Assembly: GCA_030837825.1 (NCBI GenBank)
Contig: JAUQYB010000131.1
Location: 1-5,746 of the forward strand
From: Albidovulum sp.
GTDB taxonomy: Bacteria > Pseudomonadota > Alphaproteobacteria > Rhodobacterales > Rhodobacteraceae
DNA length: 5,746 bases
Direction: 5' to 3'
Below are positions 1 through 5,746 of the stretch, one piece after another. Made by a program: the position numbers and the translations under genes. How positions within the stretch are numbered: position 1 is the first letter of the stretch; each line of letters starts with the position of its first letter. The notes beneath the pieces are model-generated. The model was not told the origin of the DNA. It worked only from the letters and a program-made list of their open reading frames with translations, and did not search any database.

Positions 1-35
1 TTGTTTTTGCCTTTCATCTTGGCATGAATATCCCG

Positions 36-56
36 GAGGCGCCAAGGGTGCGCCCC
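36..56 (-). terminator. GC-rich hairpin just after the dehydrogenase stop
   Basis: In the minus-strand transcript GGGGCGC (56-50) can pair with GCGCCUC (42-36), a 7-bp stem with one G-U pair around a 7-nt loop, beginning 7 bases past the stop codon. The G-U pair works only in the minus-strand RNA, which fits a role in the dehydrogenase transcript. No U-tract follows, so it is at best a weak or Rho-assisted terminator. A second overlapping repeat, CTTGGC (18-23) with GCCAAG (41-46), could compete with it. No gene is seen in 1-63. Confidence 0.25.
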
Positions 57-63
57 GGCCTTC

Positions 64-2502
64 TCAGGCGCGCAGCCGCTCGTTCTGCGGATCCCACAGC
101 GGCCCGTCGGCCTGCACCACGGCGGCCCGCCGCTCGCCGTAGATCTCCACCTCGACCGCGGTTCCCGGCACCGCCAGGTCGGCGCGCAGCATCCCCAGCG
201 CCAGCGAGGCGCCGACCCGGTAGCCCCAGGCGCCGCTCGTCGTCTCGCCGACAATCCTTCCCTCGTGCCAGAGCGTCGACATGTAGGGCGCGTCCGCCTC
301 CCCCGCGTCGACCACCAGCGTGACGAAGCGCTTCCTCACGCCCCGCTGCTTTTCGGCCAGAAGCGCGGCCTTGCCGGGGAACTCCTTCTCCCACCGGATG
401 AAGCGGTCGAGGCCGCCCTCCAGCAGACTGTAGTCGGTGGAAAGATCGCCCTTCCAGGCGCGATAGCCCTTCTCGATCCGGAGCGCGTTCAGCGCCCGCA
501 TCCCGAAGGGTTTCGCGCCGCCGGCCAGCAGCGCGTCGTAGATCGCCGACGCATCGGCATTGGCGGCGTGGATTTCCCAGCCCAGTTCGCCGGCGAAGGA
601 CACCCGCACCAGCGCCGCAGGCCGGCCAATGACCCGCACCTCCTGAACCGAAAGCCAGGGCATCGCCAGGTCGGCATCCGTCAGCGGTGCCAGCAGGTCG
701 CGCGATTTCGGGCCGGTGACGATGAAGCAGGAGACCTCACCGGAATGGTCCTCGATGGTCACCCCCTTGGGCAGGCCTTGCCGCAGCACGTCGGCGTCAT
801 GCCATTGCGCCACGGCGGCGGTGATCAGCCCGACCGCCTCGTCGGAATGGACCATCGCCGTCATCTCGGTCAGGATGCGGCCTCGGGCGTCGGGAAAATA
901 GACCAGCCCGATCCGTCCCGGCGCCGGCAGGCGCGAGGCGGTCAGGCCGTCGACATGCGCCCGCGCGCCCGGCCCCTTCACCAGAAGCCGTGTAAAGCCC
1001 GGCAGGTCGAGCACGCCGACCCCGTCGCGCACCGCCTCGCATTCCTCGCGGATGCGCTGCTCCCACGGGCCGGCGCGGGTCCAGGTCTGCGTCGCCTCCC
1101 AGCTTGTGTCATCGCCGGGCCTGGCGAACCATTCGGCGCGTTCCCAGCCATTGTAGGGCGCCATCTGTCCGCCCTGCGCCCGGATCCGGTCATGGACCGG
1201 CGACAGCCGCCGGTCGGGCGCGGCCGGCCAGCGCGCCATCGGGAAGTGCATGGCGTATTCGTGGCCGTAGACCTCCATCCCCTTCTGCACGCAATACTCG
1301 CGGTCAGTGTAGCCGGTGAAGCGGCGCGGATCGCAGGACCACATGTCCCATTCGGTCGCGCCCTCGGTCACCCATTCGGCCAGCACCTTGCCGGCGCCTC
1401 CCGCCTGGGCGATGCCGAAGGTGAAGACGCAGGCCTCGAAGGCATTGGGGACGCCGGGCATCGGACCCAGCAGCGGGTTGCCGTCGGGCGCGTAGGGAAT
1501 CGGGCCGTTGATCACCTTCGACACACCGGCGCTGGCCAGAAGCGGCACCCGCGCCATCGCGTCCTCGATATAGGGTTCGAGCCGGTCGAGATCGTCGGGG
1601 AAGAGCTGGAAGCTGAAATCCTCGGGGAAGGGATCGTCGGGCCGCACCCAGTGGGCGCGGCAGTTTCGTTCGTAGGGGCCGAGGTTGAAGCCGTATTTCT
1701 CCTGCCGGAGGTAGTAGGAGGTATCGACGTCGCGCAGGAGCGGCAGCTTGTGCCCCACCTTCTGCGACCAGGCCTTCACTTCATCCACTTCCTCGAACAG
1801 CAGATACTGGTGGCTCATCACCATCATCGGCACGGTGCGCCCGCCAAAGGGCCGGAACCACTCGCCGACCTTCTGGGCGTAGTAGCCGGCGGCATTCACG
1901 ACGATTTCAGCCCGGATAGAGCCTTTTTCGGTGTGCACGATCCATTCGCCACCCTCACGACTCACCCCCGTCGCAGGGGTGAAGCGCAGGATCGTCGCGC
2001 CCAGTTCGCGCGCGCCCTTCGCCAGCGCCTGGGTAAGCTGTGCCGGGTCGATGTCGCCGTCGGCCGGATCGTAGAGCGCACCCGTCAGGTCGTGGGTCTC
2101 CAGGAACGGATACTTGTCCCTGATCTCGGAGGGGGACAGCACCTGGATATCCATCCCCTGATATTGGCCCATGCCTTTCGCCCGGGCGAATTCCTGCATC
2201 CGCTCCTTCGAATGCGCCAGCCGGACCGAGCCGGTGACGTGGTAGTTCATCGGATAGCCGACCGCCTGCCCGAGCCCGCGGTAAAGCTCGGTCGAATACC
2301 GCTGCATGTTCATCAGCGACCACGAGGTCGAGAAGGTCGGCACGTTGCCCGCGGCGTGCCAGGTGGAGCCGGCGGTCAACTCGTTCTTCTCCAGAAGGAC
2401 GCAGTCGGTCCAGCCTGCCCTGGCGAGGTGATAGAGCGCCGAGACGCCCACGGCGCCCCCGCCGATGATCACCACCCGCGCCGTCGTCGGAAACCCGGCC
2501 AT
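64..2502 (-). CDS. GcvT-fused FAD-dependent demethylating dehydrogenase (dimethylglycine/sarcosine dehydrogenase family)
   Basis: This 812-residue protein has the length and domain order of the dimethylglycine/sarcosine dehydrogenase family. The N-terminal DAO-type flavin domain (about 8-370) has a GxGxxG dinucleotide fold at Gly14-Gly19, with Glu38 at the end of the second strand. The GSTWHAAG motif at 45-52 contains His49, which matches the histidine that carries covalent FAD in this family. A YYLRQE segment at 263-268 lies where the family places substrate-contacting tyrosines. A short linker domain follows (about 373-430). Next come a GcvT aminomethyltransferase-like folate domain (about 430-710, with GELGWE near 637 and an EKGYRAWKGDL block near 676) and a GcvT C-terminal barrel. 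Family members oxidise an N-methyl amine in the cytoplasm and pass the one-carbon unit to tetrahydrofolate. The start is supported by an upstream GGGGGA and by the GxGxxG lying 14 residues in. The substrate cannot be read from sequence; dimethylglycine, sarcosine or another N-methylated compound are all possible. It is divergent from a LysR gene. Confidence 0.92.
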   Translation of the reverse strand: MAGFPTTARVVIIGGGAVGVSALYHLARAGWTDCVLLEKNELTAGSTWHAAGNVPTFSTSWSLMNMQRYSTELYRGLGQAVGYPMNYHVTGSVRLAHSKERMQEFARAKGMGQYQGMDIQVLSPSEIRDKYPFLETHDLTGALYDPADGDIDPAQLTQALAKGARELGATILRFTPATGVSREGGEWIVHTEKGSIRAEIVVNAAGYYAQKVGEWFRPFGGRTVPMMVMSHQYLLFEEVDEVKAWSQKVGHKLPLLRDVDTSYYLRQEKYGFNLGPYERNCRAHWVRPDDPFPEDFSFQLFPDDLDRLEPYIEDAMARVPLLASAGVSKVINGPIPYAPDGNPLLGPMPGVPNAFEACVFTFGIAQAGGAGKVLAEWVTEGATEWDMWSCDPRRFTGYTDREYCVQKGMEVYGHEYAMHFPMARWPAAPDRRLSPVHDRIRAQGGQMAPYNGWERAEWFARPGDDTSWEATQTWTRAGPWEQRIREECEAVRDGVGVLDLPGFTRLLVKGPGARAHVDGLTASRLPAPGRIGLVYFPDARGRILTEMTAMVHSDEAVGLITAAVAQWHDADVLRQGLPKGVTIEDHSGEVSCFIVTGPKSRDLLAPLTDADLAMPWLSVQEVRVIGRPAALVRVSFAGELGWEIHAANADASAIYDALLAGGAKPFGMRALNALRIEKGYRAWKGDLSTDYSLLEGGLDRFIRWEKEFPGKAALLAEKQRGVRKRFVTLVVDAGEADAPYMSTLWHEGRIVGETTSGAWGYRVGASLALGMLRADLAVPGTAVEVEIYGERRAAVVQADGPLWDPQNERLRA

Positions 2503-2506
2503 GCGA

Positions 2507-2512
2507 TCCCCC
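2507..2512 (-). promoter_or_regulatory. Ribosome binding site of the dehydrogenase gene
   Basis: GGGGGA on the minus strand lies four bases before the ATG at 2502. The spacing is short but usable, and no better purine tract occurs before another in-frame start. Confidence 0.5.
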
Positions 2513-2528
2513 GTTCTTGCCGCGGCGG

Positions 2529-2557
2529 AGTATCGGCCGGCAGCGGCCGGCTTTCAA
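2529..2557 (-). promoter_or_regulatory. Candidate sigma70 promoter of the dehydrogenase gene
   Basis: On the minus strand TTGAAA (2557-2552, five of six matches to the -35 consensus) is separated by exactly 17 bases from GATACT (2534-2529, four of six matches to the -10). Transcription would start near 2522, giving a leader of about 20 nt before the ATG at 2502. The spacer is very GC-rich and contains two copies of CGGCCGGC. The -35 box overlaps the left arm of the inverted repeat at 2556-2575, so a bound regulator would touch RNA polymerase. The match is by eye and the start site is predicted. Confidence 0.5.
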
Positions 2558-2575
2558 TTCGTCATGCGCCGAATT
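2556..2575. promoter_or_regulatory. Inverted repeat over the -35 box (candidate LysR activation site)
   Basis: AATTCG (2556-2561) and CGAATT (2570-2575) form a perfect 6-bp inverted repeat around an 8-bp spacer. Its centre lies about 43-44 bp upstream of the predicted dehydrogenase start, and it touches the TTGAAA box. LysR-type regulators commonly bind a weaker activation site at this position. Short AT-rich repeats can occur by chance, so the case rests mainly on its spacing to the stronger repeat at 2578-2596. Confidence 0.4.
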
Positions 2576-2577
2576 AT

Positions 2578-2596
2578 TGATCGGAAACTCCGATCA
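2578..2596. promoter_or_regulatory. Perfect inverted repeat with T-N11-A core (candidate LysR operator)
   Basis: TGATCGGA (2578-2585) and TCCGATCA (2589-2596) are perfect 8-bp arms around AAC. Within it T2581 and A2593 make the T-N11-A dyad typical of LysR recognition sites. The centre at 2587 is about 65 bp upstream of the predicted dehydrogenase start, the usual place for a LysR recognition site. It also ends directly against the lysR ribosome binding site, so the same site could mediate autoregulation. The alternative is a small hairpin in the lysR leader. Confidence 0.6.
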
Positions 2597-2600
2597 GGGA
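2596..2600 (+). promoter_or_regulatory. Ribosome binding site fixing the LysR start
   Basis: AGGGA lies five bases before the ATG at 2606. Upstream in-frame ATGs at 2465, 2501 and 2564 have no comparable purine tract, and the first two lie inside the divergent dehydrogenase gene. This supports 2606 as the start. Its first base is the last base of the inverted repeat, so a protein or hairpin there could limit translation. Confidence 0.6.
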
Positions 2601-2605
2601 ACGCC

Positions 2606-3484
2606 ATGCAGATCGAACTGATCCAGACCTTCATCGACCTGTGCGAGACGCGCAGCTTCAACCGCACTGCCGAACGGCTGTCGGTCACCCAGTCGACCGT
2701 CTCGGGCCGCGTCCGGGCGCTTGAAGGGAGCCTCGGCCACCGGCTGTTCACCCGTTCCCGCGCCGGAACGGAACTGACGACCGGGGGCCTGCGCTTTGCG
2801 CCCCACGCCCGGGCGCTGCTTCATGCCTGGACCGAGGCCCGCCATGCCGTGGGCGATTCCGGCGGCGTCCTGACGATGCGGATCGGCATCCAGAGCGATC
2901 TCGTCACGCTCCATTTCAGCGAGCTGATCGGCGATTTCCGCGCCGCTCTGCCCGGCACCGCCTTCCTGTTCGAGGCGGACTATTCCGCGCAGATGTGTTC
3001 GGACCTGATGACCGGGGCGGAGGATCTCGCCATTCTGTTCAGCCCCCGCTACCACCCCGACCTGCATTTCGAGACGGTGGGGGAAATCACCTATCTGATG
3101 GTCTCCACCGAAACCGACCGGCTGTCCGACGTGCGGCAGGAAACCTACATCATGCCGCACTATTCCTATGCCATGCCGCAGCTTCACGCGGCGCTGCACC
3201 CGCGGCTGGCCACGGCGAGCCTGTCGATCGGGCAGAACACGGCGATGGTGCTGCTGCTCCGCTCGCTCGGCGGCACGGCCTATGTGCACCGGCCATCGGC
3301 GGAGGAGCTGATCCGGGCCGGAACCTGCCGGGCGGTTGCGGATGCCGCGCCGATCCAGCAGCCGGTCTTCGCCGGGCTCCACGTCCGCAACCGGCACCGT
3401 TCGGCGCACCGGCGGATGCTCCAGATCGTGCGGGGGCGGTTCGGCCCTTCCGGCGCCGCGCCCGCCCGCCGGCGGGGTGCATAG
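2606..3484 (+). CDS. LysR-family transcriptional regulator
   Basis: The 292-residue protein is of normal LysR length. The N-terminal winged helix-turn-helix is clear: residues 1-60 include SFNRTAERLSVTQSTVSGRV (17-36), then a LEGSLGHRLFTR wing region (39-50) and the usual LTTGG-type end of the domain. A linker helix of about 65-85 leads to the periplasmic-binding-protein-like effector domain from about 90 onward. I do not recognise a specific subfamily or inducer. Starting at Met1 of MQIELIQTF puts the helix-turn-helix at the standard distance from the N-terminus; a longer reading from 2465 would add 47 non-family residues. The gene is divergent from the dehydrogenase with 103 bp between starts, and the gap holds LysR-like dyads. 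It is therefore probably the local regulator of that gene, responding to its substrate or a related metabolite. Its stop is 6 bp from the convergent mtaB stop. Confidence 0.93.
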   Translation: MQIELIQTFIDLCETRSFNRTAERLSVTQSTVSGRVRALEGSLGHRLFTRSRAGTELTTGGLRFAPHARALLHAWTEARHAVGDSGGVLTMRIGIQSDLVTLHFSELIGDFRAALPGTAFLFEADYSAQMCSDLMTGAEDLAILFSPRYHPDLHFETVGEITYLMVSTETDRLSDVRQETYIMPHYSYAMPQLHAALHPRLATASLSIGQNTAMVLLLRSLGGTAYVHRPSAEELIRAGTCRAVADAAPIQQPVFAGLHVRNRHRSAHRRMLQIVRGRFGPSGAAPARRRGA

Positions 3485-3490
3485 GACGGC

Positions 3491-4744
3491 TCAGGCCAAG
3501 AGCATCCGGCCATCATGGCCGGTGATGGCGGCGGCGATGATCCGCCCCTCCGGCTGGTCTGCGGCGAAAGCCACCTCGGTGAACTGCTCGGTCCGCCCGA
3601 TCCGCGCCCCCTCGGTGAGGATGCGGTGGGTGTGGCCGGTCTGCGCCGCGAGATGGCGCGCCAGCGCCGCCTCGCCTGCGCCACGGAGCCGGGCGGCGCG
3701 GTCGCGGATCAGCGGGCCGCGAAGCTGCGGCATCCGCGCCGCCGGCGTGCCCTGGCGCGGGCTGAACGGAAAGACGTGCAGGAAGGTCAGGCCACACTCC
3801 TCCACGAGCCGCAGGGAGTTCTCGAACATCGCCTCGGTCTCGGTCGGGAAGCCGGCGATGATGTCGGCGCCGAAGACGATGTCGGGACGGAGCCGGCGCG
3901 CCTCGGCGCAGAAGCGGATCGCGTCGTCGCGCAGGTGGCGCCGCTTCATCCGCTTGAGGATCAGGTCGTCGCCATGCTGGAGCGAGAGGTGCAGGTGCGG
4001 CATCAGCCGCGGCTCGGTTGCGATCGCCTCCATGAGCCGCTCGTCGGCCTCGATGGAATCGATCGAGGAAATGCGCAGCCGCGCGAGGCCCGGCACCAGC
4101 CTGAGGATGCGCAGGACGAGGTCACCGAGCCGCGGGCCGCCGGGCAGGTCGGCGCCCCAGCTCGTCAGGTCGACGCCGGTCAGCACCACCTCCTGGAACC
4201 CCCGATCCACCAGCCGGCCGATCTGGTCCACGACGACGCCTGCGGGGACCGAGCGGGAATTGCCGCGGCCGAAGGGGATGATGCAGAAGGTGCAGCGGTG
4301 GTCGCAGCCGTTCTGGACCTGCACATAGGCCCGGTGCCGGCCAAACCCGTCGATCAGGTGGCCGGCGGTCTCCTTCACCGACATGATGTCGTCGACCATC
4401 ACCCGCTCGGTCTCGCCGATCAGGTCGGGCACCTTCAGCGCCGCCCAGGTTTCCGGGCGCATCTTCTCGGCATTGCCGACGACGCGGGTCACCTCGGGCA
4501 TGGCGGCGAAGGTCTCCGGCTCCACCTGCGCGGCGCAGCCGGTGACGATCAGGGCAGCATCGGGATGGTCGCGTCGTAGCCGGCGGATTTCCTGCTTGGC
4601 CTTGCGCACCGCTTCGGCGGTGACGGCGCAGGTGTTGACGACGACCGCGCCTTCCAGCCCGGCCGCCGCCGCCAGTTCCCTCATCGCCTCGGTCTCGTAG
4701 GCGTTGAGCCGGCAGCCGAGTGTGGAAAAGACCGGCGCGCTCAT
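3491..4744 (-). CDS. mtaB: tRNA (N6-threonylcarbamoyladenosine(37)-C2)-methylthiotransferase MtaB
   Basis: This 417-residue radical-SAM enzyme converts t6A37 to ms2t6A37 in tRNAs that read ANN codons, in the cytoplasm. The N-terminal methylthiotransferase domain (about 4-100) carries the three cysteines for one 4Fe-4S cluster: Cys11 (TLGCRLN), Cys39 (NTCAVT) and Cys70 (TGCAAQ). The radical-SAM domain has the CxxxCxxC cluster motif at Cys147, Cys151 and Cys154 within [23 protein letters not shown] short, diverged TRAM-like RNA-binding end covers about 370-415. TLGCRLN, rather than the TYGCQMN typical of MiaB, together with the overall form, favours MtaB over MiaB or RimO. The ATG overlaps the dapF stop as ATGA, with no strong ribosome binding site of its own. 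Translation is therefore probably coupled to dapF. A tRNA-Lys(UUU) gene, a known substrate type, lies upstream of the pair. Confidence 0.93.
   Translation of the reverse strand: MSAPVFSTLGCRLNAYETEAMRELAAAAGLEGAVVVNTCAVTAEAVRKAKQEIRRLRRDHPDAALIVTGCAAQVEPETFAAMPEVTRVVGNAEKMRPETWAALKVPDLIGETERVMVDDIMSVKETAGHLIDGFGRHRAYVQVQNGCDHRCTFCIIPFGRGNSRSVPAGVVVDQIGRLVDRGFQEVVLTGVDLTSWGADLPGGPRLGDLVLRILRLVPGLARLRISSIDSIEADERLMEAIATEPRLMPHLHLSLQHGDDLILKRMKRRHLRDDAIRFCAEARRLRPDIVFGADIIAGFPTETEAMFENSLRLVEECGLTFLHVFPFSPRQGTPAARMPQLRGPLIRDRAARLRGAGEAALARHLAAQTGHTHRILTEGARIGRTEQFTEVAFAADQPEGRIIAAAITGHDGRMLLA
3506..3522. terminator. Perfect hairpin at the lysR/mtaB convergent ends (possible terminator of lysR)
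   Basis: CCGGCCAT (3506-3513) and ATGGCCGG (3515-3522) are perfect 8-bp arms around one base, 22 bp past the lysR stop and inside the last codons of mtaB (TGHDGR). The stop-to-stop gap is only 6 bp, so any hairpin terminator for lysR must lie in mtaB coding sequence. No T-tract follows on either strand, so intrinsic termination is doubtful. It could instead protect a 3' end or simply be a coding coincidence. Confidence 0.25.
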
Positions 4745-5580
4745 GCGAACCGCGCCAGAAAGGCGGGCGTCAGGACGCCGTCGAAGACATGGGCGGTCGG
4801 CCCGGCCATCCAGACGCCATCGTCGCGCCAGTCGACCTCCAGCGTGCCGCCGTCGAGATCGAGCGTCACTTGCCGGCCGGTCAACCCGCGCAGATGCGCC
4901 GCCACCGCCGTGGCGCAGGCACCGGAGCCGCAGGCGAGCGTGATCCCGGTGCCGCGTTCCCAGACCCGCATCCTGAGGCGGTCAGGGCCGGTAAGGCTTG
5001 CGTATTCCACGTTCGTTGCCCTGGGGAACAGCGGGTGATGCTCGACATCCGCGCCGTCGCGGGCAAGATCAACCATCTCGGCGTCAGGCACGAAGAAGAT
5101 GCAGTGCGGGTTGCCCATGCCCACGGCGGCCGGATCACCCGGCAGCGGCAGGTGCATGAGGTCGGCCGCCTCCGCCAGCGGCACCCCCCGCCAGTCGAGG
5201 ATCGGGGCGCCCATGTTGACGCTGACGAGCCCATCGGGCCGGCGCATCGCCGCGAGTGTCCCGCGCTCGGTCGTGAAGGTCACCGCATCCTGCCCCAGCA
5301 CGCCCATCATGTGATCGGCCACGCAGCGCGAGGCATTTCCGCAGGCGCCTGCCCGGCTTCCGTCCGCGTTCCAGAAGTCGAGCGCATAATCCGCATCCGC
5401 CGCCTCGCGGATTTCGGCGAGCTGGTCGAAGCCCACGCCGCGATGCCGGTCGCCGAGTGCCGCGACCAGCGCCGCGGTGGTCACGGCCCCCCGGCCCCGT
5501 GAATCGACGATCACGAAGTCGTTGCCCGCGCCGTGCATCTTCATGAACGGCAGGCCATCGGAGGGGCGCGCATTCCGCAT
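4741..5580 (-). CDS. dapF: Diaminopimelate epimerase DapF
   Basis: The 279-residue enzyme interconverts LL- and meso-diaminopimelate without a cofactor. It supplies meso-DAP for peptidoglycan and for lysine synthesis. The two catalytic cysteines are visible: Cys80 in [16 protein letters not shown] (71-86) and Cys217 in [10 protein letters not shown] (215-224). Other family landmarks are KMHGAGNDF (14-22), MGNPHCIFF (155-163) and WERGTGIT (207-214). The CGNA form, in place of CGNG, is within the family pattern. Translation may begin at Met1 (5580) or at Met13 (5544), which is where many DapF proteins begin (MKMHGxGNDF). Neither start has a strong ribosome binding site. The longer form is listed because residues 1-12 (ending GLPF) resemble alphaproteobacterial DapF N-termini as I remember them. 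The stop overlaps the mtaB start by 4 nt, making a two-gene operon. Confidence 0.96.
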   Translation of the reverse strand: MRNARPSDGLPFMKMHGAGNDFVIVDSRGRGAVTTAALVAALGDRHRGVGFDQLAEIREAADADYALDFWNADGSRAGACGNASRCVADHMMGVLGQDAVTFTTERGTLAAMRRPDGLVSVNMGAPILDWRGVPLAEAADLMHLPLPGDPAAVGMGNPHCIFFVPDAEMVDLARDGADVEHHPLFPRATNVEYASLTGPDRLRMRVWERGTGITLACGSGACATAVAAHLRGLTGRQVTLDLDGGTLEVDWRDDGVWMAGPTAHVFDGVLTPAFLARFA

Positions 5581-5587
5581 GCGCCGC

Positions 5588-5617
5588 CATATACGCCGCG
5601 GCCCCGGATTTTGCCAG
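5588..5617 (-). promoter_or_regulatory. Weak candidate promoter of dapF-mtaB
   Basis: On the minus strand CTGGCA (5617-5612) and TATATG (5593-5588) are four-of-six matches to the -35 and -10, separated by 18 bp. Transcription would begin near 5581, directly at the upstream ATG of dapF. That implies either a leaderless message or use of the internal ATG at 5544. This is a low-grade match, given only because no better one is visible in the 97-bp gap. Confidence 0.2.
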
Positions 5618-5635
5618 TGGCGCCTGCTTTTACAC

Positions 5636-5662
5636 TTGACCGTCAGGGGCGGGGTTCATAAA
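5636..5662 (+). promoter_or_regulatory. Candidate promoter of the tRNA-Lys gene
   Basis: TTGACC (5636-5641, five of six matches to the -35) is followed after 15 bases by CATAAA (5657-5662, four of six matches to the -10). A GC-rich discriminator, GAGGCGCCC, follows before the tRNA at 5678; such discriminators are typical of growth-rate-controlled stable RNA promoters. The spacer is short, but a strong TTGAC core just before a tRNA is what alphaproteobacterial tRNA promoters usually show. Confidence 0.5.
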
Positions 5663-5677
5663 GAGGCGCCCTGTGAT

Positions 5678-5746
5678 GGGCCCGTAGCTCAGTTGGTAGA
5701 GCAACTGACTTTTAATCAGTGGGTCACAGGTTCGAATCCTGTCGGG
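5678..5746 (+). tRNA. tRNA-Lys (anticodon UUU), 3' end cut by window
   Basis: The cloverleaf can be drawn by hand. The acceptor 5' strand is GGGCCCG (5678-5684). The D-stem is GCTC/GAGC around AGTTGGTA. The anticodon stem is ACTGA (5704-5708) and TCAGT (5716-5720) around the loop CTTTTAA. The variable loop is GGGTC. The T-arm is ACAGG-TTCGAAT-CCTGT (5726-5742). The acceptor 3' strand begins CGGG (5743-5746) and pairs with CCCG. The anticodon TTT at 5711-5713 reads AAA/AAG lysine codons. U36 followed by A37 (5714) is the context for t6A and then ms2t6A, the MtaB product. The last three acceptor bases, the discriminator and any encoded CCA lie beyond the window. Confidence 0.96.

Noticed and set aside
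1..13. T-rich stretch at the left edge as the tail of a plus-strand terminator
   Set aside because: The T-run is broken by G and C, and any stem would lie outside the window, so it cannot be assessed.
865..867. Glu546 (in GRILTEMT) at the place of the catalytic Asp of GcvT (Asp101 in E. coli)
   Set aside because: At first it looks like a lost folate-site residue. From memory, dimethylglycine dehydrogenases also carry Glu at this place, so it is probably normal for the fused subfamily. An alignment with characterised members would decide.
265..2580. Very long open frame (771 codons) on the plus strand opposite the dehydrogenase gene
   Set aside because: Its translation is low-complexity, rich in Arg, His, Gly and Pro, with no recognisable domain. 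It mirrors a gene with clear family motifs. Long antisense open frames are expected in GC-rich DNA with strong third-position bias.
2465..2605. N-terminal extension of the LysR protein from the ATG at 2465
   Set aside because: The extra 47 residues do not resemble LysR sequence and overlap the divergent gene. The ATG at 2606 has a ribosome binding site and gives the normal family N-terminus.
3515..4579. 354-codon open frame antisense to mtaB
   Set aside because: It has no recognisable motif and lies entirely opposite a well-supported radical-SAM gene; it is a GC-bias shadow.
5678..5746. tRNA-Lys 3' end as an integration (att) site for a mobile element
   Set aside because: No integrase, direct repeat or mobile gene is visible, and the tRNA 3' end is beyond the window.

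Overview
The window is GC-rich DNA with tightly packed genes. It looks like a chromosomal segment of an alphaproteobacterium, most likely in the Rhodobacterales/Paracoccaceae. That placement is inferred from codon use, from the style of the MtaB, DapF and GcvT-family proteins, and from the tRNA sequence; no 16S or other phylogenetic marker is present. All four protein genes look intact. No mobile element, CRISPR array or phage gene is visible.

Left half (1-3484): a large minus-strand gene encodes an FAD-dependent, GcvT-fused demethylating dehydrogenase of the dimethylglycine/sarcosine dehydrogenase family. A LysR-type regulator is transcribed divergently from it. The 103-bp gap between them holds a good candidate sigma70 promoter for the dehydrogenase and two inverted repeats. 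Measured from the predicted transcription start, the repeats are centred near -65 and -44, which is the classical LysR layout of a recognition site plus an activation site over the -35 box. The simplest reading is a self-contained regulated catabolic unit for an N-methylated compound whose identity the sequence does not give.

Right half (3491-5746): dapF and mtaB form a minus-strand pair joined by a 4-nt ATGA overlap. Divergent from them is a tRNA-Lys gene with anticodon UUU, cut by the window edge four bases short of its mature body. DapF makes meso-diaminopimelate, the direct precursor of lysine and a peptidoglycan component. MtaB methylthiolates t6A37 in ANN-decoding tRNAs, and tRNA-Lys(UUU) is its best-known bacterial substrate. 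A lysine-precursor enzyme, a tRNA-Lys modification enzyme and tRNA-Lys itself therefore sit together.

The lysR and mtaB genes converge with only 6 bp between their stop codons, and a perfect 8-bp-stem hairpin lies inside the end of mtaB. I do not see a clearly undescribed system. The most useful observations are the LysR operator architecture and the mtaB/dapF/tRNA-Lys linkage.
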